DNA from: Planctomycetota bacterium
Lineage (GTDB): Bacteria; Planctomycetota; UBA1135; GCA-002748355
Length of the DNA stretch: 64,000 bases
NCBI GenBank assembly: GCA_020638795.1
Contig: JACKHW010000011.1
Coordinates: 1-64,000, forward strand
Reading direction: 5' to 3'
Shown here: positions 34,673 to 42,646 of the stretch, in pieces
How the letters are laid out: every line of letters starts with the position of its first letter
Position numbering within the stretch: position 1 is the stretch's first letter
Position numbers and translations under genes: made by a program
Notes under the pieces: model-generated
Told to the model about the DNA's origin: nothing
The model's input: the letters and a program-made list of their open reading frames with translations, nothing else
The model's database searches: none

Positions 34673-36451
34673 TCATTTCCCGCGACGGTCCTGATTCGCC
34701 CCACCGAAGTAGAGCAACTGCAAGTCCGCGAGTTTGCTCTTGGCCTCGTTCTTGTCCAGGCGTCCTTCACGCACAGCCGCATTGATCTCGTCCTGGAGAA
34801 GCCTGAACTTCTCGAGCCTCGCGGGGAGGTCTGTCGATTCGTCAACGTAGATCGACTTCTTCAGGGCGATGAGTTTGGCTTCGGCCTGCTTCTTGTCGAG
34901 CTTGCCGTCCTTGACAGCGTCTTTGATGCGCTTCACTGCGGCTTCGTACTTCTGCTTCGTCTTCGCCTCGTCGGTTTCCGGTTCCGGACGCTTGCGATCG
35001 GAGAACAACTTCTCTTGCGCTGCAGCGAGCTTCTTCTTTGCGTCCTTCTCACTGATGGCGCCACGCTTGACTGCTTCCCGAATGTCGTCCTTGATCGAGC
35101 GGAATTTCTCAGCACGAAGCTTCATCTCTTCGTTTTGTTGATCCTTGCGAAGTGCGTCCTCGTATGCGGTCAACTTTCGGCGAGCATCTTCCTTCGAGAG
35201 CTTCCCCTCGCGGACAGCCATCGCGATTTTTTCACGCACTTCCGCAATGCGCTTCGCACTCTCGCGATCGTTCTTCTGCTCTAAGAAGCGTGATGCGACC
35301 GACTTCCGAAGCGCATCCATCATGATGCGCGCTTGGTCGATGGTGAGCTCTCCAGCCTCGATCGCAGCACCGAGCCGGCGCTCGACTGCACGAAAATCTT
35401 GCGCACGAGCAAAGCTCATGGGCAGGACAACGACCGCAAGCAGTGCGGCCACGAGTCGTAGTCCACGCGGCGTCACCGCGATACGTCCGAATGCAATCAT
35501 CTTGATCCTCCGTTCCAGGTTTCCGCCACTGTCGATTCCACTGGCAAAGACGGGAGGGCGGACAGCCGTCGTCACCAAACACTCCGCAACACTGAGAAGC
35601 GAATTCGCGTAGTTGCGCCGGTCGAAACGCCCGTGCGCGAGCACTTGCGCATCACACGCGAGCTCTTCGTCGATGCGTATCCGGTGGCGAATCCACCACG
35701 CGAGTGGGTTCCACCAATGCAAGGCAACCACAGCCCACTCGAGCCACCGCACGAGTGGGTCGAAGCGCTTGACATGCGTGAACTCATGAAGAAGCACAGC
35801 GCACAACTGCGCGTCGTCGAGCGCTTCGACTACCGGTCGAGGAACGACAACGATCGCTCGACCGAACATGGCCCACGTGAAAGGAGCAACGCTGGCCTCC
35901 GTCTCGTGAACCACGGGGACACGACGTAACCCGATGGCATGCGCGACGTCGCGGGACATGGTGCGCACGCGAATCGGCAGCGGTCGCGCGGATCGCCGAA
36001 GGAGCTTATGTAGAGCGCTTGCGCGCACGAGCGGCACGATTCCGAATACCAAGACACCGACGAACCAGGCTGACAAGATCAGGTTCGTCGACACGAGCAT
36101 CGTGCCGAACGAACTCCACCACGACGACGACAGTGGCTCGGCGAGAGCGGCTTCTTCGCCGATGTTCGTGCCAGCCTCGAACGCGACGGACGCGGCCGCA
36201 TTCGCGGCTCCCGGCGCGTCGAAAAACGTGGTCGATCCTTCCGGCAGAATGCCATCGAAGGGCATCGCTTGGATCGCGATGCCGTGCACCTGAATCCAAG
36301 ACGGAGTGATCAGCTTGAGGAGCGCCAAGACCCAAAGAATGTGCGCGAACGCGGGATACCGCCGCGTTGCGTGCACCACATGGGCGACGATGCCGATGGC
36401 AAGCGTCACTGCCAAGTTGCTGGCCAGTGCAGGCCACAAGTTCTCAGCCAC
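34673..36451 (-). CDS. M56 (BlaR1/MecR1-type) membrane metalloprotease with five C-terminal repeats
   Basis: A protein of 592 residues. About four transmembrane helices surround a cytosolic zinc protease domain with HEFTH (222-226) and the downstream RIRIDEELACD that gives the third zinc ligand. In BlaR1 this protease destroys the BlaI repressor once a signal binds outside. Here the usual penicillin-binding sensor is absent. After the last helix (LVAALLAVVVLPMSFARAQ) come five helical repeats of about 45-60 residues, each containing a phrase such as VREGKLSKEDARRKL. The start is placed at GTG 36451, which has GGAGGA 7 bases upstream and overlaps the end of blaI by 8 bases. The signal it senses is unknown. 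Confidence 0.87.
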   Translation of the reverse strand: MAENLWPALASNLAVTLAIGIVAHVVHATRRYPAFAHILWVLALLKLITPSWIQVHGIAIQAMPFDGILPEGSTTFFDAPGAANAAASVAFEAGTNIGEEAALAEPLSSSWWSSFGTMLVSTNLILSAWFVGVLVFGIVPLVRASALHKLLRRSARPLPIRVRTMSRDVAHAIGLRRVPVVHETEASVAPFTWAMFGRAIVVVPRPVVEALDDAQLCAVLLHEFTHVKRFDPLVRWLEWAVVALHWWNPLAWWIRHRIRIDEELACDAQVLAHGRFDRRNYANSLLSVAECLVTTAVRPPVFASGIDSGGNLERRIKMIAFGRIAVTPRGLRLVAALLAVVVLPMSFARAQDFRAVERRLGAAIEAGELTIDQARIMMDALRKSVASRFLEQKNDRESAKRIAEVREKIAMAVREGKLSKEDARRKLTAYEDALRKDQQNEEMKLRAEKFRSIKDDIREAVKRGAISEKDAKKKLAAAQEKLFSDRKRPEPETDEAKTKQKYEAAVKRIKDAVKDGKLDKKQAEAKLIALKKSIYVDESTDLPARLEKFRLLQDEINAAVREGRLDKNEAKSKLADLQLLYFGGANQDRRGK

Positions 36452-36878
36452 GACGCTTTCCTCCGCGGCGCTTCCCATCGCGACTCGTCGCATCGCTTCG
36501 CGTTTCACTGTTCGGTGAGTCGAGCAATGCGCGCAGGCGCGAGATCTCGCTCTTGTTGATCCGTTTGTTCGAGATCAGATGCGTCAAGAGCGGCGCGATC
36601 GATCCGCCCGTGAGACGTTCTGCAAGGGACTCGATTTGACGAGCCGCGTATTCCTCGCGCGTCATCGACGCTGAGAAGAGATGAACCGGAAGACTCTTGT
36701 CGCGCAGGACGTAGCCCTTCTCCTCGAGGCTCTGCAAGAACCGCTGCACCGTCCCGTGCTGCGCTCTTACCGCATCCGGATACAGCGCTTCGCGGATCTG
36801 TCGCGCCGTGAGTTCGCCATGATCCCAAAGAAGGTCCATGACGGTGAGTTCCGCGTTGGTGAGCGGCGTGAAGTTCAT
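36444..36878 (-). CDS. blaI: BlaI/MecI-family transcriptional repressor
   Basis: A protein of 144 residues with the winged-helix DNA-binding domain (LTNAELTVMDLLWDHGELTARQI, recognition part AQHGTVQRFLQSLEEKGYV) and a helical dimerisation end, as in BlaI/MecI. It should bind its own promoter as a dimer and be cleaved by the M56 protease encoded next to it. The gene is joined to the protease gene by an 8-base overlap. The ATG at 36878 is used; an upstream in-frame start at 36920 would fall close to the operator. A concentric operator and strong promoter lie 43-89 bases upstream. Confidence 0.92.
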   Translation of the reverse strand: MNFTPLTNAELTVMDLLWDHGELTARQIREALYPDAVRAQHGTVQRFLQSLEEKGYVLRDKSLPVHLFSASMTREEYAARQIESLAERLTGGSIAPLLTHLISNKRINKSEISRLRALLDSPNSETRSDATSRDGKRRGGKRRG

Positions 36879-36920
36879 CGCTTCGTTCTCGAGTCGTGCA
36901 ACAGCTACATCGTCGACCAC

Positions 36921-36960
36921 CTACGATGCTTCGCCGTAGTATTACGGTGATTTATCGTAG
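36921..36960. promoter_or_regulatory. Concentric inverted repeats, probable BlaI operator
   Basis: The outer arms CTACGAT (36921-36927) and ATCGTAG (36954-36960) and the inner arms CCGTA (36934-36938) and TACGG (36943-36947) share the same centre at 36940.5. BlaI/MecI operators are dyads containing TAC/GTA cores. The site covers the -10 box and spacer of the blaI promoter, so binding would block RNA polymerase. Assignment to BlaI is inferred from position. Confidence 0.75.
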
Positions 36961-36967
36961 CCGTCAA
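36939..36967 (-). promoter_or_regulatory. Sigma70-type promoter of blaI and the M56 protease gene
   Basis: On the minus strand TTGACG (36967-36962) and TAATAC (36944-36939) are separated by 17 bases, the best consensus match in the window. The leader to the blaI ATG is about 55 bases. Confidence 0.75.
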
Positions 36968-37047
36968 CCAGCACGACGAGAGGCACGGAACATCGCCCGG
37001 AACTTGCCCTTCACCGCGATCCAGGACCCGATCGCGATCGGGGTGCA

Positions 37048-37512
37048 CTACTTTGCTCTGATCTTCACCTTCTTCTTCGAGGTCGACGCTGCTTTGGGAA
37101 TCGTGACGGTCAGGACGCCTTTCGCGTACAGAGCGTCCACTTCGTCGTCACGCACTTCCGTCGGCAGCGTCACCGATCTCGAGAACTTGCCGTATTGCCG
37201 TTCAACGCGGCGAAAGTCCTTGCTGTCGATCTTGTCTTCTTCGAACTTCTTCTCACCTGTCACCGTCAGATGATTGCCGCTGACTTGGACATCGAAATCG
37301 GATTCGTCCAAGCCGGGCGCTTCGAGCGTGACGATGATCGCCTTGTCGGTTTCCGCAAGGTTGACCGGCGGCACGAACATCTTGGAGAACACCTCGGGCA
37401 ACCGATCCGTCAGTCGCGGATTCAGATTCCAGGCGTCCTGTAGCAAATCACCGAGTCGCGAGCGCAATGCGACAGGGGAAACGAGATCGTCGATTTGAGT
37501 GGGAAGCGTCAT
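37048..37512 (-). CDS. Small heat shock protein (Hsp20/alpha-crystallin)
   Basis: A 154-residue ATP-independent holdase. An N-terminal arm (about 1-45) is followed by the alpha-crystallin domain (about 47-135; VNLAETDKAIIVTLEAPGL, then the hallmark AKGVLTVTIPK) and a short basic tail. It binds unfolding proteins in the cytosol. The start at 37512 has GAGG about 9 bases upstream. It lies between a BCAM0308-like gene and the BlaI repressor gene, all on the same strand. No CIRCE element was found near it. Confidence 0.93.
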   Translation of the reverse strand: MTLPTQIDDLVSPVALRSRLGDLLQDAWNLNPRLTDRLPEVFSKMFVPPVNLAETDKAIIVTLEAPGLDESDFDVQVSGNHLTVTGEKKFEEDKIDSKDFRRVERQYGKFSRSVTLPTEVRDDEVDALYAKGVLTVTIPKAASTSKKKVKIRAK

Positions 37513-37548
37513 CAGGAACTACCTCATGGAAATCGGGACACCGGAGCC

Positions 37549-37554
37549 ATGGTA
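37549..37554 (-). promoter_or_regulatory. -10-like element TACCAT before hsp20
   Basis: The minus strand reads GAATACCATGG, about 36 bases before the hsp20 ATG. No -35 match is evident. Confidence 0.25.
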
Positions 37555-37650
37555 TTCATGGCGCAGTAGTGTCCGACGTAGTCCGCGGTCGCGAAGCGCC
37601 CCATGGTCCAGTGAGCGAAGTACGGCATGCCTCGATGTGCGGGAATCGAC

Positions 37651-38169
37651 TCACGTGCGCCACGCGATACGAACCGGACCGTCACCATCTGGATACTGAA
37701 TGTTGACACCCTGATGAAATCGGCGCCTTAGTGCGCTCGCGATCCCCCGCGACAAATGCATGCCCGTCGTCGTGATTCGCAACTCTCCATCTCGAGACGA
37801 TTCGATATCCATCAAACGCTCGAGCGGATGTTCCACGCGCTCACGTTGCTCGAGATTCTCGATCATGTGCACGATTTCCTCGCGCAGCTCGGAAGGCACC
37901 ATCGAGAGTTCGACGATGCCGGCCGGCATGCGATCACGAATGCGCTCACACGCGGGGCAGAGCCCACGAACGACGGGGTCCATCGGTGCATCGCTCCAGC
38001 CCCATCGGCCCGCATGGCAGACAACACCGCAGCGCTCACAGACGATCGAGTGTTCGAGCTTGCGTGTACGCTCGTAGGCGCTGCGCGCTTCTGGCTCGGC
38101 ATTGTGCACAGGCCTTGTTCGAGGCACTGACTTCCGCCGATCGCGGCGTTCTGGACGTGCTTCCATCAT
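37651..38169 (-). CDS. BCAM0308-like zinc-ribbon protein
   Basis: A protein of 172 residues with a zinc ribbon made by CERC (44-47) and CPAC (71-74), the phrase HAGRW between them and RIRDRMPAG after the second pair. Downstream comes EHPLERLMDIE and ITTTGMHLSRGIASALRR. This matches my recollection of the BCAM0308 family, small zinc-ribbon proteins often found beside Hsp20 and other stress genes. The resemblance to NMD3-type zinc ribbons hints at RNA or ribosome binding, which is unproven. The start at 38169 is set by GGAGGA 5 bases upstream; other in-frame ATGs (38166, 38202) exist. Confidence 0.75.
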   Translation of the reverse strand: MMEARPERRDRRKSVPRTRPVHNAEPEARSAYERTRKLEHSIVCERCGVVCHAGRWGWSDAPMDPVVRGLCPACERIRDRMPAGIVELSMVPSELREEIVHMIENLEQRERVEHPLERLMDIESSRDGELRITTTGMHLSRGIASALRRRFHQGVNIQYPDGDGPVRIAWRT

Positions 38170-38316
38170 CGATCCTCCATGCAAATCGGTCGGCAACTCC
38201 ATGAAATCTCCGACATGCACAGATAGGTCGCGGGGCTACCACATCACCATGGGTCCAAGAGCGAAGGCGGCACGCAGGCTGGTTCGCTTCGCGATGACTT
38301 GGACGTCATCTCAGAG

Positions 38317-39201
38317 CTACTGATAGAAAGCCTGCTGGCTGTGCCAACCGAGCGACTTGGCACTCGTCGTGACTTCGAGCGCCTGCCAATAGAGCGGCAC
38401 GCCGGCGATACCGGCGACATTCGGTACCAACAAGCTCTGCTGGAACGCGCCACTCGTATCGAGTGCGCCGCTCAGCACAGGCAGCAAGACCTGCAGCCCG
38501 AGACCGAGCTGCCCCTTGAACCCCGGGATCGAAATCGGCTGCGGCAGCTCACTGTTCGACAGCAGGACGACGAACACTGCCGACGGTGAACCAACCAAGT
38601 CGAGACTGACGGTCTGCCCGAGAGCTCGCTCACCCGTAACACAGAACATCGGATTCCGAGCAAGGCGGACATCGACGTTGTCCACGAGTAATTGAGGCGA
38701 CGTCGTCGTCGCCTTGGACGTGTAGAAGAGTTCGACGCGGAGCGTACTGCTACCCGTCGTCGGCGGCTTGAATATCGCACACAGCCTTCGCCGTTGCAGG
38801 ACTCGCGGCTGGCGCGTCGCCGTGAACTGAAAGCTCGCGACCTGCTGGTTTCCGACGAAGACCTGAATCCGCCCCATCGCGAGCGACGGAGACAGGAGCG
38901 AACCGACATGCGCGACATCGAGCGTCAGCTCGTAATCGAGCGGCACCAATGTCACCGGCTGCTGCAACACGAACGGCGATGCAGGTGGCGCAGTCTGATA
39001 GCCGGGACGCGCCGCGTAGCACTGGCTCACTCCGGTTCCGTCAACGTCGTCGCGCGTCAGTCCGGGATTGATTGCGTATCCACTGACCGTCCAAGGAGCG
39101 ATCGTGGCGCCCCCGAAGTCGCCATTGGTCACGATGTTCTGGGCGCTCGCGACTGCGGCGAACACGGAGTAGACGAGAACGGGACAGAGAGCGCGTCGCA
39201 T
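38317..39201 (-). CDS. Secreted beta-sandwich protein with shared C-terminal domain
   Basis: A protein of 294 residues with a signal peptide (CPVLVYSVFAAVASAQ). The N-terminal part (NIVTNGDFGGATIAPWTVSG ... LLVDNVDVRL) has the shape of a carbohydrate-binding, jelly-roll module, which usually begins with a 'N-G-D/N-F' phrase and ends in 'DNV'. The last 110 residues follow the recurring C-terminal domain (TVSLDLVGSPSAVFVVLL ... NVAGIAGVPLYWQALE) without its opening cysteine. AAGGAG lies 6 bases before the ATG, a strong ribosome site. The role is probably binding at the cell surface; no enzyme motif is seen. Confidence 0.78.
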   Translation of the reverse strand: MRRALCPVLVYSVFAAVASAQNIVTNGDFGGATIAPWTVSGYAINPGLTRDDVDGTGVSQCYAARPGYQTAPPASPFVLQQPVTLVPLDYELTLDVAHVGSLLSPSLAMGRIQVFVGNQQVASFQFTATRQPRVLQRRRLCAIFKPPTTGSSTLRVELFYTSKATTTSPQLLVDNVDVRLARNPMFCVTGERALGQTVSLDLVGSPSAVFVVLLSNSELPQPISIPGFKGQLGLGLQVLLPVLSGALDTSGAFQQSLLVPNVAGIAGVPLYWQALEVTTSAKSLGWHSQQAFYQ

Positions 39202-39539
39202 GTGAAGCTCCTTATGTAGCGTGGCAACGCGATTCTACGCCTCGCGCTCACCGGTGCGACGGTTACGGCCGCCAGGAAGATCGCGTGCGAGATGCCACTC
39301 ACGTCCGACTTCTGGACGCTGCGCGCACCGCGAGCTTGCGAGCCCAGGCGTTGGCGGGACTATCAAGGATGAGAGCCCTGACGGGTTCCCACGATCGAAT
39401 CGGACCCACAGATCGCCGAACGACGCCGGGCATGGTTGTTGCGCTCTGGACAACGCTCCTCGACCGAGCGTTCCGACGCGGTGCGCTCGAGCCAATGTGA
39501 GTCGCGATCAAGGACTCAGGGTTCAGAAGCAGGACTCCG
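39202..39539. other. 338-base gap between divergent secreted-protein genes
   Basis: No gene is seen. It holds a TAGAAT -10-like element for the leftward gene (39232-39237), a 7-base-pair hairpin (AACGCTC 39452-39458, GAGCGTT 39466-39472, loop of 7), and GCAGGA as ribosome site for the rightward gene. Confidence 0.5.
39232..39237 (-). promoter_or_regulatory. -10-like element TAGAAT for the 38317-39201 gene
   Basis: The minus strand reads GCGTAGAATCG, about 30 bases before the ATG, followed by a leader with AAGGAG. Confidence 0.4.
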
Positions 39540-41531
39540 ATGCAACCACATCAAATTCTCCACATGTCGCTGCTGCTCGCAGCGTCGGCAGCCACGACGA
39601 ACGCTCAGATCGTCACCGTGACGACCGCGACCGACGTCGTCGATATCCCGACGACAGGCACGGTCGCGAGCTTGCCCGGCCCCGACGGCAAGGTCTCGTT
39701 TTCCGAAGCCATGATCGCGACCAACAATACGGCCGGGCATCAAACGGTCGGATTCGCGATTCCGAAGAGCGAGTGGATCTTTCAGAACATCCTTCCCGGC
39801 CGCGCGGTGTTGACCAGCAGCGTCGGCTTCTATTGGCGCGCCAACGACAGCGTCACGATCGACGGAACGACCCAGACGAAGTTCAGCGGCGAGACCAACC
39901 CCGACGGAGGGGCCGAAGTCGTGTTCTATAGCAAGGAGCTGTATCTCAATGCCGCTGGTTCTGGCTTGTTCGGCATCGACAGCAGCAGTGTTTCGATCTC
40001 CGGCAGCAACTGCGTGATCCGTGACAACACGGGGGGCATGAACATCTCGGTGTTCCAAGGTGGTTCGCATCTCATCCGCGACAACGACTGCGGAACGATC
40101 AAGATCGACCGCTCGAGCGACAACATCGTGATCGGCAACACCGCGAGCCGCATTCGGATCTGGGGAACGGTCGCCAAGAACAATCGAGTCGGAGGGCCGA
40201 CTCTCGCCGAACGCAACTACTTCACGGGATACGGGGTCTACAACAGTGAAGGGATACCGGCAGGCACGACCGTTCAGCTCTTCTCGACGGAGAACACAAT
40301 CGTCGAAAACAACTGGATCGGCACGACCACGGACGGCCTGTCCCAAGGCAATACGGCCGCCACGATCGGAATCGGTTTCGAGGGCGACAACGTTGGCACC
40401 GTCATCCGCAAGAACTTGATCGCCGGCTTTCTGGGACGCGGGATCTACAAGTACTCGGGATACGTGTTCGGTTGGGCGGTCTACTTCCAGGGCAGCGGTT
40501 CGAACATCGAGATCGCGAACAATACCGTCGGGCTCGACGCAAACGGCGCCGCAACGCTCGGCAGCGTCTGGGGCATCGATGTTGGCTACAACGGACGCTC
40601 CACGACGAGGGACGTCGACATTCGTGACAACGTGATCGCGGGTCATCGATACAACGGGATCACGGTCGGTCAAAACGTCAACGGCGTTCGGTTGACCGGC
40701 AACTCCGTGTACCAGAACACCCATCTCGGCATCGACCTCGTGACGCCACGCTTCGATCTGGGGCCGACGCCCAACGACAACCTCGATGTGGACATCGGTG
40801 GCAACGGCCTCCAGAACTTCCCGATCATCACCGCCGCACAACTCGATCGGACGACGATGCGAGTGAGCGGCACACTCAACAGCAGTCCGCTCACCAAATT
40901 CACGCTCGAGTTCTTCGCGTCCGCGGCACGTCACGCGAGCGGTTATGGCGAAGGGCAGATCGTTCTCGGCACGTCGACGGTCACGACGGATTCGAATGGC
41001 AACGCCTCCTTCGACACGACCGTCAACCGCGCGGCTCCGATCGGTTGGTTCGTTTGCGGAACCGCGACCGAAGAGCCGAGTGGAAACACTTCCGAGTTCG
41101 GGCAGAGCGTTGCTGTCGTCGCCCGGACAGCGGACGTCGTGCTCTACGGAGCGGCGTGTCGTGGCAGCGTCGGCTTGCTGGCGTTCACACACACGGGACT
41201 GCCCGTGCTCGGGAACGCATCATTCGCTGTGGGCGCCACGCGGACGAAGGCTGGCACGGCTACGGTCCTCGTAGCCTCAGGTAGCCCTTTCAACCTTCCC
41301 TTCGCCGGATGCACGATTCTGGTCGACCTTGCATCCACTTGGTTCCTCGTTCCGGTCGTCAGCGATTCGCTCGGCGCGGCGAGAACTCTGATGCCGATAC
41401 CGCAAGATCCGAGTCTCGCGGGCGTGCGACTGTTCGGACAGTGGTTCAATTTCGATGCCGCATCGACGAATCTGTCTCCGCTCGGCGGCGGTGCAGCCAC
41501 CCAGGGCGCGGAGATCATCGTCGGCAGGTAG
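39540..41531 (+). CDS. Secreted right-handed beta-helix protein with shared C-terminal domain
   Basis: A protein of 663 residues: a signal peptide (MSLLLAASAATTNAQ), a parallel beta helix (about 80-430) with repeated asparagine/isoleucine turns (NCVIRDNTGGMN, NTIVENNWIGTT, NIEIANNTVGLD, NVIAGHRYNGITV), a beta sandwich (about 440-530) and the recurring C-terminal domain (LYGAACRGSVG ... FAGCTILVDLA ... DPSLAGVRLFGQWFNFD). The beta helix is typical of polysaccharide lyases and surface adhesins; no lyase active site is recognisable. The ATG at 39540 is supported by AGGA 8 bases before it. Another start at 39564 would still keep the signal peptide. Confidence 0.85.
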   Translation: MQPHQILHMSLLLAASAATTNAQIVTVTTATDVVDIPTTGTVASLPGPDGKVSFSEAMIATNNTAGHQTVGFAIPKSEWIFQNILPGRAVLTSSVGFYWRANDSVTIDGTTQTKFSGETNPDGGAEVVFYSKELYLNAAGSGLFGIDSSSVSISGSNCVIRDNTGGMNISVFQGGSHLIRDNDCGTIKIDRSSDNIVIGNTASRIRIWGTVAKNNRVGGPTLAERNYFTGYGVYNSEGIPAGTTVQLFSTENTIVENNWIGTTTDGLSQGNTAATIGIGFEGDNVGTVIRKNLIAGFLGRGIYKYSGYVFGWAVYFQGSGSNIEIANNTVGLDANGAATLGSVWGIDVGYNGRSTTRDVDIRDNVIAGHRYNGITVGQNVNGVRLTGNSVYQNTHLGIDLVTPRFDLGPTPNDNLDVDIGGNGLQNFPIITAAQLDRTTMRVSGTLNSSPLTKFTLEFFASAARHASGYGEGQIVLGTSTVTTDSNGNASFDTTVNRAAPIGWFVCGTATEEPSGNTSEFGQSVAVVARTADVVLYGAACRGSVGLLAFTHTGLPVLGNASFAVGATRTKAGTATVLVASGSPFNLPFAGCTILVDLASTWFLVPVVSDSLGAARTLMPIPQDPSLAGVRLFGQWFNFDAASTNLSPLGGGAATQGAEIIVGR

Positions 41532-41546
41532 AAGAACCTCTGTAAC

Positions 41547-42314
41547 TCAGAATCGGATTCCGAAGCCGACTCCCAGGACGAACTGGCCATCGTCGAAGGC
41601 GTTCCTCACGCGATCCGACTTGTCGAGAAAGAACTGATACTCGACGAGCGCACGAAGAAAGACATCGTCCTTGACGTAGAAACGGGCACCGGCTTCGGGT
41701 CCGAGGATGACGGACTCCTGAACCGAGTCCCCATAGACGACGCCGCCGTTGATCCCGATGAAGGGAACGATCGGCCCGAGCGGCATGTGCAAATCCGCGG
41801 CGAGGCGCGACGTTCCGTTCCAAATATCGGGCTGACCCGTACCAGCATCCGCGAACGAGCCGTTCTGCCGTAGCGCGAGTGAGAACGTGTCACTGAAGTA
41901 ATAGCCGACGTCGATCGCGGCATTCGCGCCACCTGCATCCCAGTCATCACCCGTGATCCCCGCTGCGGCAACCGTGACCTCCCACGGCATCTTGTCGTGA
42001 CCGACGACGAGTACGGAATCTCGGTCATCGAGTTTCGGGGACACACTCGCGCTCGACGTCCCACGACGACGCAATTCCGTCGGATCCGCGACCGAGTCGC
42101 TCGAGGATGCGGTCGCATTGCTCAGCTCGACTGCCGGAGTCACGCGCGAGTGCGCATCATTTCGGATTGGATCGAACCGTGTCGATGGAACGACCTCCGC
42201 GGTTCGCATCGGTGCGAACACAGAGTCATGCGAGGTTTCGGTGACGAGACAGGACGTCAAACACAACGGAACCGCGGTTGCGGCGAGAATCATTTTGGAA
42301 GAACGGAACAGCAT
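41547..42314 (-). CDS. Outer-membrane beta-barrel protein with lipoprotein signal
   Basis: A protein of 255 residues. The signal MILAATAVPLCLTSC ends in a lipobox cysteine. A Ser/Thr- and Asp-rich linker follows to about residue 110. The rest alternates strands and ends in an aromatic residue (FVLGVGFGIRF), the usual barrel C-terminus for Bam-dependent folding; strands such as VGYYFSDTFSLALRQ and GARFYVKDDVFLRALVEYQ are recognisable. It resembles OmpW/OmpA-like eight-stranded barrels, but a lipidated barrel is unusual. The ATG at 42314 is chosen because it begins the signal. A TATCGA element lies 6 bases before it. Confidence 0.75.
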   Translation of the reverse strand: MLFRSSKMILAATAVPLCLTSCLVTETSHDSVFAPMRTAEVVPSTRFDPIRNDAHSRVTPAVELSNATASSSDSVADPTELRRRGTSSASVSPKLDDRDSVLVVGHDKMPWEVTVAAAGITGDDWDAGGANAAIDVGYYFSDTFSLALRQNGSFADAGTGQPDIWNGTSRLAADLHMPLGPIVPFIGINGGVVYGDSVQESVILGPEAGARFYVKDDVFLRALVEYQFFLDKSDRVRNAFDDGQFVLGVGFGIRF

Positions 42315-42646
42315 TGGAGTTCGATAGAACGAGTTACATCGGGCACGTCCACGCACACCGCGCAGACCATCTCGTCCGTCCCGTGCGGAACGGACTTCGG
42401 AGCGCGAGGCAACTTGCATACCGGCCTGGCAATCGACGCCGATGCGACCCTGCAGCCCTTGCGGAGCTTGGGTTCGAAGCGGTGAGGCCGCTTCGGTTCA
42501 TCCCATGCGCGACGACTACGGGCAAGCTGCCGATCCGTATGGCGACCGGAATTGCACAATCGGGTATCGCTGCTTGCAGAAGTCGACCCAGTGCGTGTGG
42601 TCACATCGACTTTCTGACGCGTGGAACGCCGGGGCGACGACCTGCA
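42315..42646. other. 332-base gap, no gene recognised
   Basis: Apart from the -10-like element at its left end, no supported gene, repeat or RNA was seen. Short open frames on both strands have no signal peptide, ribosome site or recognisable motif. Confidence 0.45.
42321..42326 (-). promoter_or_regulatory. -10-like element TATCGA for the beta-barrel gene
   Basis: The minus strand reads TCTATCGA, then 6 bases, then ATG. The last base departs from the TANNNT pattern, but the position fits the other leaderless candidates. Confidence 0.25.

Noticed and set aside
37513..37650. CIRCE-type heat-shock operator before hsp20
   Set aside because: No TTAGCACTC-like inverted repeat is present; only a weak TACCAT element was seen.
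39516..41192. 558-codon minus-strand open frame
   Set aside because: Antisense shadow of the beta-helix protein, which has a signal peptide and ribosome site on the plus strand.
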